A stretch of 51,805 nt of DNA from CAIKZY01 sp044374195 (lineage in GTDB: Bacteria > Actinomycetota > Actinomycetes > S36-B12): positions 1 to 51,805 of the forward strand of contig JBILOY010000014.1 of NCBI GenBank assembly GCA_044374195.1. Reading direction: 5' to 3'. Position numbers and translations under genes: made by a program. The notes below the pieces were generated by a model, which made no database searches, had not been told where the DNA came from, and was given only the letters and a program-made list of their open reading frames with translations. Every line of letters starts with the position of its first letter. Within the stretch, counting starts at the first letter, position 1. This document shows positions 19,454-26,523 of the stretch, one piece after another.

Positions 19454-22400
19454 GTGGTCGAGGTTGTCGCACCGTACCTTCGAGATGTCGTGTCCGGGGT
19501 CTCCGAACCGGCACTTCGTGACACCGTTCGACGGTTCTTCCGTTTCGTCGCCGAGGATGATCTCCGAGAGATCCCTCCCGCTCAAGTAGTCGAGCAAGTT
19601 CGCGAATTCCTGGAGTTTGCGCAGGTCCGACCCTCAGGCCAGGCCTTGATTCGTGTTCTCCCGCCGTCCCAGGATGCCGGAGCCGTGGTCTGCATCGTGA
19701 CTGATGACATGCCATTCCTGGTCGACTCCGTCACCAATGAACTCACGCGTGAAGGCAGGTCCATTCATCGAGTGGTGCACCCGCAGTTTGCCGTGAAGCG
19801 TGATGCGAGTGGTCAGTTGATCGAGGTACTCGACCTCGATGTTGACGAGCCCGCGCCCGCCGGCACCCTCGCAGAGTCGTGGATGCGCATTGAGTTGCTT
19901 CCGGACCTGATCGCACCCACCGAATCCATGACGGAGCACAACCTGCATCGGGTGCTCGACGATGTGCGCGACTCGGTCGAGGACTGGTCGGCCATGAGCG
20001 GTCAGGCACTGTCCGTTGCGGCCGACCTCTCGATATCACCGCCTGTCGGCATTGATCCGATCGACGTGGCCGAGGCCGCCGACTTGATGAGGTGGCTCAC
20101 GGAGGGGCACTTCACCTTCCTCGGCTACCGCGAGTACTCGTTGGTGTCGTGGGCAGGGCAGGACGTCCTTGAGCCGGTCGCCGGATCCGGGCTGGGCATC
20201 TTGCGCATCGACCCCGAGTCCGACTCGCCCTCCGCCTCCGCGAGTTTTGCCGCCATGCCGTCGGCCGTGCGCGCCAAGGCTCGCGAGCCGCATCTCCTGG
20301 TGCTCACCAAGGCCAACTCCCGATCAACAGTGCACCGCCCTGCGTATCTCGATTACGTAGGAGTGAAGACATTCGATGACAGTGGCAAGGTCACCGGTGA
20401 GCGGCGCTTCCTCGGGCTCTTCACTGCATCGGCGTACAGCGAGAGCGTGGCGCAGGTACCGGTGCTGCGTGTTCGCGTCGCCGCGATCATGGATTCGCTC
20501 GAGCTCGTGCCCGGCTCGCATTCTGCCAAGGATCTCCAGGCATTCCTGGAGACTTATCCGCGTGACGAGCTCTTCCAGGCGCACACCTGGCAGTTGCTAG
20601 CCATAGCCGGTTCGGTGCTGCATCTTCAAGAGCGTCGGCAGACCAAGGTGTACTTGCGCCCCGATGACTATGGCCGGTTTATCTCCTGCCTGGTCTACCT
20701 GCCACGTGATCGCTATACCAGCGTGACCCGAAAGCGAATCGAAGCAATCTTGATGCGCTCATTCGGGGGCATTTCCGTGGACTACACCGCGTTGGTCTCG
20801 GAGTCGGTCCTGGCCCGCCTGCATTACGTGATTCATGTCGATGCCTCGGTAGGCGTTCCCGATGTTGATCTTGCTGCGCTTGAGGCCGAGCTGGCTGAGG
20901 CAGCGCGCAGCTGGGAGGACAAGTTTGCCGATGACCTCATCACGGCGGTCGGTGACGAGCAAGCCAGTGTGCTCGCCCGCAAGTACGGGTCGGCCTTCAC
21001 TGAGAGCTACAAGGAAGACTTCAGCTCCGAGACAGCGGTTGCGGACGTGCGCGTGCTGGAGAGCCTCGCCCACGGTGAGATGCACGTCGAGTTTTACGGC
21101 GGAGACGAGCCGCGCTTCAAGGTGCTGCGAATCGGAACCGCGATGTCGCTATCGCGCCTGTTGCCGATCTTGCAGCGCATGGGTGTCGAGGTCTTCGACG
21201 AATACCCGTACGAGATTCGCCGCGCCGACGGGCAAGAAGCGTGGGTTCTCGACTTTGGCCTGGCGCTTCCCGCCGGCGAGATCATGGGAGAAGTAAGCCT
21301 GCCTGAGCGCTTCGAGGACGGCTTCCGTGCCGCCTGGGCAGGGGAGTGCGAGGTCGACGACTTCAATGCGCTGATCGTGCGTGCCGGCCTGAGCTGGAAG
21401 CAGGCCTCCTTGATTCGGGCCTATTCGCGCTACATGCGCCAGATCGGCACGACCTTTGGGCAGGACTACATCGAGCAGGTGGTCGCGGAGAACTCCTCGA
21501 TCACCGTGCTGTTGGTGAAGCTCTTCGAGACGCAATTCGCCGAGGGAGTCGCTGAGAGATCGGTGAACGCCGACGCCCTGGTATTCGAGATCGAAAGCCG
21601 CCTCGATGCGGTGGTGAGCCTGGATCACGATCGAATCCTGCGCACGATGCTGAGCCTGATTCGCGCGACATTGCGCACCAGTTACTTCCTGCCCGCCCGC
21701 AATCGCCGTGCACTCGCCTTCAAGCTCGATCCGTCCGATATCCCTGATCTGCCGCTGCCGCGTCCGAAGTTCGAGATCTGGGTGTACTCGCCACGGGTCG
21801 AGGGCGTGCATCTTCGATTCGGGATGGTCGCGCGCGGTGGCTTGCGGTGGAGTGATCGTCGCGAGGACTTCCGCACCGAGATCCTCGGGCTGGTCAAGGC
21901 TCAGGAGGTCAAGAACGCTGTCATCGTGCCTGTTGGTGCGAAGGGCGGCTTCTTGCCCAAGCAGTTGCCTGACCCCTCACTCGATCGCGAGGCCTGGATG
22001 ACCGAGGGCAAGGCGGCCTACCGAGAGTTCGTCTCGGCCCTGCTCGACATCACTGACAATCTCGTCAACGGAGAACTCGTTCCGCCCGTCGGAGTCGTAC
22101 GGCGCGATGGTGACGATCCGTATCTCGTCGTTGCTGCCGATAAGGGAACCGCGACGTTCTCGGATCTCGCGAACTCGATCTCGAAGGAGTACGGATTCTG
22201 GCTCGGCGACGCCTTCGCTTCAGGCGGCTCAGTCGGATACGACCACAAGGCGATGGGCATCACCGCGCGGGGAGCCTGGGAGTCGGTCAAGCGGCACTTC
22301 CGCGAGCTCGATCTCGATACCCAGACTCAGGATTTCACCGTGGTGGGCATCGGCGACATGAGCGGCGATGTCTTCGGCAACGGAATGCTGCTCAGTGAGC

Positions 22401-24265
22401 ACATCACGCTGGTGGCCGCCTTCGACCACCGTGACATCTTCATCGATCCGACTCCTGATGCTGCACGATCCTTCGCCGAGCGTGCCCGGCTGTTCGCCCT
22501 GCCGCGCTCGAGCTGGGCCGATTACGACGCGTCCCTCATCTCGGTTGGCGGTGGCGTCTTCTCTCGCGCGGCCAAGTCGGTCACGATTACGCCGGAGATT
22601 CGGTCAGCGCTGGGGATTGAGCCAACCATTGATCACCTGACTCCTGCTGAGCTTATTCACGCGATTCTTCTCGCCCCGGTAGATCTACTGTGGAACGGCG
22701 GCATCGGCACCTACGTGAAAGCAGCCACCGAGACCAACGCGGCGGTAGGCGACAAGGCCAATGACTCCATTCGCATCGATGGCGGCAAGCTGCGCTGCCG
22801 GGTCGTGGGGGAGGGCGGAAATCTCGGCTTCACCCAGCTCGGTCGAGTCGAGGCGGCTCGCTCGGGGATCCGCATCAACACCGATGCCATCGACAATTCA
22901 GCGGGTGTCGATACCTCGGATCACGAGGTGAACATCAAAATTCTGCTGGACGGCCTGATCTCGCGGGGTGCTCTCGCCTCAGGTGCGCGCGATGCACTGC
23001 TCGCCTCGATGACCGGCGAAGTGGCCGCAGATGTCCTGGCCGATAACTACGCGCAGAACGTCGTGCTCGGAAATGCTCGCGCCGGTGCCGTCGCGCTGCT
23101 CAACGTCCATCAGCGGCTCATCGCCGACTTCGAGACACGCGGACTCCTTGATCGCGCAATCGAATTCCTGCCCGATGATGCGGAGTTAGCGGCACGCCGG
23201 GCTGCTGGAGAAGGCCTGACCTCACCGGAGCTCGCCGTGCTCCTCGCTTACGTCAAGAATGCGCTCACCGCCGAGGTGACGGCATCGACTCTGACCCAAG
23301 AGCCATGGACGGCTTGGGCACTGACTGACTACTTCCCGACGCGACTGCGCGAAGAGTTCGGGCAGCAGTTCGACACTCACCCGCTGCGCGCCGAGATCAT
23401 CAGCACCGTCATCTGCAATGAGTTGGTCAACCTGGCCGGTATCACCTTCGTGTTTCGAGCGATGGAGGAAACTGGCGCGAATCCGATCGAGGTCGTGCGC
23501 GCAGCCGCTGTCGTCATCGAGATCTTCGGTATCCGGCAGATGTGGGAGGCGATCAACGCCGAGGACAACAAAATCCCGACGAGTGCGCAAACCTCCATGC
23601 ACCTCGAAGTGCGACGTCTGCTTGATCGCGCCACCCGCTGGTTCCTCCAGACTCGTGGCGGCACCCTCGACGTCGAAGCGGAGATCTCCCGTCTTCGACC
23701 GATCATCGAGCAGTACAGCCCCGATGTCGCGGGGGCACTCGTGGGAAGCGAAGCCCGCCGGCTGCAGCGCCAGACCGCGGCCTTCGTTGAACTGGGCGCC
23801 GAGCCTGTTCTGGCCGCTCGTGCGGCCGAGGCCCTCGATGTCTTCGCGCTGCTCGACATCGCCGAGGTAGCCCGTCGCATCGAGGAGTCAGTCGCGACCT
23901 TGATGCCGCTGTACTTCACCGTCTCGGAAACGTACGGAGTCGATACGACCCTCGTACGCATTACGGCGCTGCCACGCACTGACCGTTGGAATGCCCTTGC
24001 ACGCCAGGCTTTGCGCAGTGATCTATACGCAGCCGTCGCAGCGTTGACCAATCGGGTGGCTCGGTCGACACCTGCGACGATTTCTCCGGTGGAGCGAGTG
24101 GCGGCGTGGGAAGCCGTGCACGCCGATGGCCTTGGTCGAGCGCGAGCTACCTTGGCGGAAATCTCCTCGCAGGAAACCGCCGATCTCGCCACCTTGTCGG
24201 TCTCCCTTCGCATCATGCGCAACCTGGTGGCGCAGGGATCGGCGTCGCAGGGCAACACCCAGTAG
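19454..24265 (+). CDS. Large NAD-specific glutamate dehydrogenase (GDH-180 class)
   Basis: This giant 1603-residue cytosolic enzyme oxidatively deaminates glutamate to 2-oxoglutarate, mainly a catabolic reaction. A long N-terminal regulatory part carrying ACT-like domains (about 1-700) precedes the catalytic core. The core begins near residue 790 with GMVARGGLRWSDRREDFR, then VKNAVIVPVGAKGGF and VGIGDMSGDVFGNGML for the nucleotide-binding region. A helical C-terminus of about 400 residues follows. The length matches the roughly 1,600-residue class known from Streptomyces and Mycobacterium. The GTG start has GATGAGG just upstream. It is divergent from the DUF2505 gene. Confidence 0.96.
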   Translation: MVEVVAPYLRDVVSGVSEPALRDTVRRFFRFVAEDDLREIPPAQVVEQVREFLEFAQVRPSGQALIRVLPPSQDAGAVVCIVTDDMPFLVDSVTNELTREGRSIHRVVHPQFAVKRDASGQLIEVLDLDVDEPAPAGTLAESWMRIELLPDLIAPTESMTEHNLHRVLDDVRDSVEDWSAMSGQALSVAADLSISPPVGIDPIDVAEAADLMRWLTEGHFTFLGYREYSLVSWAGQDVLEPVAGSGLGILRIDPESDSPSASASFAAMPSAVRAKAREPHLLVLTKANSRSTVHRPAYLDYVGVKTFDDSGKVTGERRFLGLFTASAYSESVAQVPVLRVRVAAIMDSLELVPGSHSAKDLQAFLETYPRDELFQAHTWQLLAIAGSVLHLQERRQTKVYLRPDDYGRFISCLVYLPRDRYTSVTRKRIEAILMRSFGGISVDYTALVSESVLARLHYVIHVDASVGVPDVDLAALEAELAEAARSWEDKFADDLITAVGDEQASVLARKYGSAFTESYKEDFSSETAVADVRVLESLAHGEMHVEFYGGDEPRFKVLRIGTAMSLSRLLPILQRMGVEVFDEYPYEIRRADGQEAWVLDFGLALPAGEIMGEVSLPERFEDGFRAAWAGECEVDDFNALIVRAGLSWKQASLIRAYSRYMRQIGTTFGQDYIEQVVAENSSITVLLVKLFETQFAEGVAERSVNADALVFEIESRLDAVVSLDHDRILRTMLSLIRATLRTSYFLPARNRRALAFKLDPSDIPDLPLPRPKFEIWVYSPRVEGVHLRFGMVARGGLRWSDRREDFRTEILGLVKAQEVKNAVIVPVGAKGGFLPKQLPDPSLDREAWMTEGKAAYREFVSALLDITDNLVNGELVPPVGVVRRDGDDPYLVVAADKGTATFSDLANSISKEYGFWLGDAFASGGSVGYDHKAMGITARGAWESVKRHFRELDLDTQTQDFTVVGIGDMSGDVFGNGMLLSEHITLVAAFDHRDIFIDPTPDAARSFAERARLFALPRSSWADYDASLISVGGGVFSRAAKSVTITPEIRSALGIEPTIDHLTPAELIHAILLAPVDLLWNGGIGTYVKAATETNAAVGDKANDSIRIDGGKLRCRVVGEGGNLGFTQLGRVEAARSGIRINTDAIDNSAGVDTSDHEVNIKILLDGLISRGALASGARDALLASMTGEVAADVLADNYAQNVVLGNARAGAVALLNVHQRLIADFETRGLLDRAIEFLPDDAELAARRAAGEGLTSPELAVLLAYVKNALTAEVTASTLTQEPWTAWALTDYFPTRLREEFGQQFDTHPLRAEIISTVICNELVNLAGITFVFRAMEETGANPIEVVRAAAVVIEIFGIRQMWEAINAEDNKIPTSAQTSMHLEVRRLLDRATRWFLQTRGGTLDVEAEISRLRPIIEQYSPDVAGALVGSEARRLQRQTAAFVELGAEPVLAARAAEALDVFALLDIAEVARRIEESVATLMPLYFTVSETYGVDTTLVRITALPRTDRWNALARQALRSDLYAAVAALTNRVARSTPATISPVERVAAWEAVHADGLGRARATLAEISSQETADLATLSVSLRIMRNLVAQGSASQGNTQ

Positions 24266-24273
24266 TTGTTGAT

Positions 24274-24341
24274 CCCGGAGAGCCGGGTGAGAGACCTTCC
24301 TGCGAACCCTGTGCAGGTGGCGATGGCCTGAGGGTCAGGCC
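24274..24341 (+). other. Three consecutive hairpins between gdh and moeZ
   Basis: Stem I pairs CCCGG 24274-24278 with 24283-24287. Stem II pairs CCTGC 24299-24303 with 24313-24317. Stem III is a perfect 7-bp GGCCTGA/TCAGGCC, 24325-24331 with 24335-24341. There is no T-run, so a simple intrinsic terminator is unlikely; a structured leader or an atypical terminator is possible. Confidence 0.4.
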
Positions 24342-24400
24342 CCGAGCGGAAGTTAGGCTGAGGCGTTGCACAAGCATCGCCAGCCGAACAGGAGTACGTC

Positions 24401-25591
24401 GTGAGCCTGCCTCCCCTCGTGGAGCCCGCCGAGAGCCTTTCCGTCGATGAGGTGCGCCGTTACAGCCGCCACTTGATCATTCCTGACGTCGGCATGGCCG
24501 GCCAGAAGCGCCTGAAGAACGCCAAGGTGCTCTGCGTGGGTGCCGGCGGTCTGGGTAGCCCCGCGCTGATGTATCTCGCAGCTGCTGGTGTCGGCACGCT
24601 TGGCATCGTCGAGTTCGACACTGTCGATGAGTCGAACCTGCAGCGCCAGATCATCCATGGGCAAAGTGATGTCGGTCGTTCTAAGGCCGAGAGTGCGCGT
24701 GACAGTGTCCGCGAAATCAACCCGCTCATCACGGTGAACCTTCACGAGACTCGCCTTGACTCCACGAACGTCATGGAGCTCTTCTCGCAGTACGACCTCA
24801 TTGTTGACGGCACTGACAACTTCGCGACTCGTTACCTCGTCAACGACGCCTGCGTGCTGCTCGATAAGCCGTATGTCTGGGGCTCCATCTATCGCTTTGA
24901 CGGTCAGGCAAGCGTGTTCTGGGCCGAGTACGGCCCCTGCTACCGCTGCCTCTACCCGGAGCCGCCGCCCCCCGGCATGGTTCCTTCCTGCGCCGAAGGC
25001 GGAGTCCTGGGTGTTCTCTGCGCAAGCATCGGTTCAATTCAGGTCACCGAGGCCATCAAGTTGCTCGCGGGCATCGGTGAGCCCCTGGTCGGCAAGTTGA
25101 TGATCTATGACGCCCTCGAGATGACCTACCGCAAGGTAAACATTCGCAAGGATCCCAACTGCGCCGTGTGCAGTGCGAATGCCACCGTTACTGAGCTCAT
25201 CGACTACGAGGCTTTCTGTGGTTCCATCTCTGACGAAGCTGCCGAGGCGGCGAAGGACTCCACCATTTCCGTCGTTCAACTCAAGGAAATGCTGGATCGT
25301 CGTGCCGCGGGCGAAGAGGACTTCGTGCTCATCGATGTGCGCGAGCCCGGCGAGTACGAGATCGTCAAGATCCCGGGTTCGATCCTGATTCCCAAGGGCG
25401 AGATCCTCGACGGCTCTGCGCTCAGCAAGCTGCCGTCCGACAAGCGCATCGTGCTTCAGTGCAAGGTCGGTGGCCGCTCGGCTGAGGCCCTTGCTGCAGT
25501 GAAGGCCGCCGGCTACAGCAATGCCGTGCATGTCGGTGGCGGCGTACTCGCCTGGGTCAACCAGATCGAGCCAGATCTTCCCTCGTACTAG
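24401..25591 (+). CDS. moeZ: Adenylyltransferase/sulfurtransferase MoeZ (MoeB-rhodanese fusion)
   Basis: This 396-residue enzyme activates the C-terminus of small sulfur-carrier proteins (MoaD, CysO, ThiS type) and loads sulfur onto them. The N-terminal E1-like domain has GAGGLG (47-52), DNFATRYLVND and zinc-binding CYRC and CAVC. The C-terminal rhodanese domain (about 290-390) has the active-site loop LQCKVGGRS (C354). The GTG start is 6 nt after AGGAG. The SMR gene follows after about 20 nt. This fusion is the actinobacterial form (Rv3206c). Confidence 0.95.
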   Translation: MSLPPLVEPAESLSVDEVRRYSRHLIIPDVGMAGQKRLKNAKVLCVGAGGLGSPALMYLAAAGVGTLGIVEFDTVDESNLQRQIIHGQSDVGRSKAESARDSVREINPLITVNLHETRLDSTNVMELFSQYDLIVDGTDNFATRYLVNDACVLLDKPYVWGSIYRFDGQASVFWAEYGPCYRCLYPEPPPPGMVPSCAEGGVLGVLCASIGSIQVTEAIKLLAGIGEPLVGKLMIYDALEMTYRKVNIRKDPNCAVCSANATVTELIDYEAFCGSISDEAAEAAKDSTISVVQLKEMLDRRAAGEEDFVLIDVREPGEYEIVKIPGSILIPKGEILDGSALSKLPSDKRIVLQCKVGGRSAEALAAVKAAGYSNAVHVGGGVLAWVNQIEPDLPSY

Positions 25592-25612
25592 TACTCAAGT
25601 GAAAGGCCTGTG

Positions 25613-25936
25613 ATGGGCTGGCTATTCCTTGCTCTGGCGATCTCCTGCGAGGTCACCGGCACACTGGCGCTGAAGGCGAGTGATGGCTTCACTCGCCTGT
25701 GGCCGTCAGTCATCGTCGTTGTCGGCTACGCGCTGACCTTCGTGTTCCTCGGTCTGTGCCTCAAGGCACTGCCGCTGGGCACGTCGTACGCGATCTGGGC
25801 CGGAGTCGGCACCGCTGCCGCAGCCATCGGATCTCTCGTGCTGTTCCACGAGAAGCTCTCGTTGCTGGCAATCATCGGCATCGCCGTGATCATCGTGGGC
25901 GTGGTGCTCGTGACGTTATCGACCGAGCACGGCTAA
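25613..25936 (+). CDS. Small multidrug resistance (SMR) family transporter
   Basis: This 107-residue membrane protein with four transmembrane helices starts MGWLFLALAISCEVTGTLAL, with the essential membrane-embedded glutamate (E13) equivalent to EmrE E14. SYAIWAGVGTAAAAIGSL is the usual third-helix signature. It would exchange protons for cationic drugs or guanidinium-like compounds. ATG 25613 is preferred to GTG 25610 because GAAAGG is 6 nt upstream. The short gap from moeZ leaves no room for a guanidine riboswitch. Confidence 0.93.
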   Translation: MGWLFLALAISCEVTGTLALKASDGFTRLWPSVIVVVGYALTFVFLGLCLKALPLGTSYAIWAGVGTAAAAIGSLVLFHEKLSLLAIIGIAVIIVGVVLVTLSTEHG

Positions 25937-25961
25937 TCAGCCGACAAACCCTTCGCGCTTA
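25937..25961 (-). pseudogene. Remnant copy of the 3' end of a CDGSH gene
   Basis: Read on the minus strand these 25 nt encode KREGFVG plus a stop, the same ending as the intact CDGSH gene 79 nt away (26016-26040). 21 of 25 bases match and all four differences are third-position synonymous. The upstream frame is not CDGSH-like, so only the tail remains. Chance similarity is possible but the synonymous pattern argues for a decayed paralogue. Confidence 0.45.
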
Positions 25962-26017
25962 CCTGCGGCTACGCCGCATGCAATCGGTCGGCTGTTGTCT
26001 AGATGCGCAAGCGCATC
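25938..26017. terminator. Hairpin region between convergent SMR and CDGSH genes
   Basis: An outer 8-bp repeat CAGCCGAC/GTCGGCTG (25938-25945 with 25987-25994) encloses TGCGGC-TAC-GCCGCA. A second perfect palindrome, GATGCGC-AA-GCGCATC, spans 26002-26017. There is no clear T-run; a bidirectional terminator role is inferred from position. Confidence 0.4.
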
Positions 26018-26201
26018 AGCCAACGAAGCCTTCACGCTTATGAGCACCATCGCAGAAGGGCTTGTTCGCCGAATGTCCGCAGCGGCACAGGAATTGCTTC
26101 TCGCCCTCCTTGAGGGTCTCGCCGGCGGCGTTCTTCACGCAGCTCATGCCGGAAACCTCGAGGGGGCCGTTCTCTAGGGCAGTAATCGTCACTTCGCTCA
26201 T
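26016..26201 (-). CDS. CDGSH iron-sulfur domain protein
   Basis: This 61-residue protein is almost entirely one CDGSH-type 2Fe-2S domain: CRCGHSANKPFCDGAH supplies the C-x-C-x10-C-x3-H ligands. Such small proteins carry redox-active, labile clusters; the partner is unknown. The ATG at 26201 is 6 nt after TAACCT (minus strand), so it is probably leaderless. It converges on the SMR gene. Confidence 0.95.
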   Translation of the reverse strand: MSEVTITALENGPLEVSGMSCVKNAAGETLKEGEKQFLCRCGHSANKPFCDGAHKREGFVG

Positions 26202-26207
26202 GAACGA

Positions 26208-26213
26208 AGGTTA
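26208..26213 (-). promoter_or_regulatory. -10 hexamer TAACCT of the CDGSH gene
   Basis: Read on the minus strand, TAACCT ends exactly 6 nt before the ATG at 26201, the leaderless arrangement. Confidence 0.5.
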
Positions 26214-26237
26214 TTGCGCGAGAGGTGTCTTGGCGCG

Positions 26238-26480
26238 TTAACCCGCGACTATGTCGCCGTCGGGATCAGAGACGTCAACACCCAGACCGGTCATGTACTC
26301 GAGGGCGGCGTCGAGCTGCGCCTGCTCACCCGCGAGATCAAGCACCATCCAGCCGGTGTGCTCCTGAATCGAGGCGCGGCGGATATTCGGCACGACATCG
26401 AACTGCTTGACGATCTGGTAGATCACCGGCTCGGTGGCAGGGCCGGGCGGGAACGTCAGTCGAATGCGCATGCTCTTCAT
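26238..26480 (-). CDS. Stand-alone NIL-domain protein
   Basis: This 80-residue protein matches the NIL domain: RIRLTFPPGPATEPVIYQIV, then NIRRASIQEHTGWMVLDLAG and ALEYMTGLGVDV. NIL domains normally sit at the C-terminus of the methionine importer ATPase MetN or in ferredoxins and act as ligand sensors. Here the domain is alone, with no ABC transporter beside it. ATG 26480 is 6 nt after AATAAT; ATG 26471 is a possible alternative start. Confidence 0.88.
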   Translation of the reverse strand: MKSMRIRLTFPPGPATEPVIYQIVKQFDVVPNIRRASIQEHTGWMVLDLAGEQAQLDAALEYMTGLGVDVSDPDGDIVAG

Positions 26481-26523
26481 TTCTCCATTATTGCCCAGGC
26501 AGGTTTTTCGCGTGCGAGGAGCG

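Noticed and set aside
25592..25612. Guanidine riboswitch before the SMR transporter
   Set aside because: Only about 20 nt separate moeZ and the SMR gene, too short for any known guanidine aptamer.
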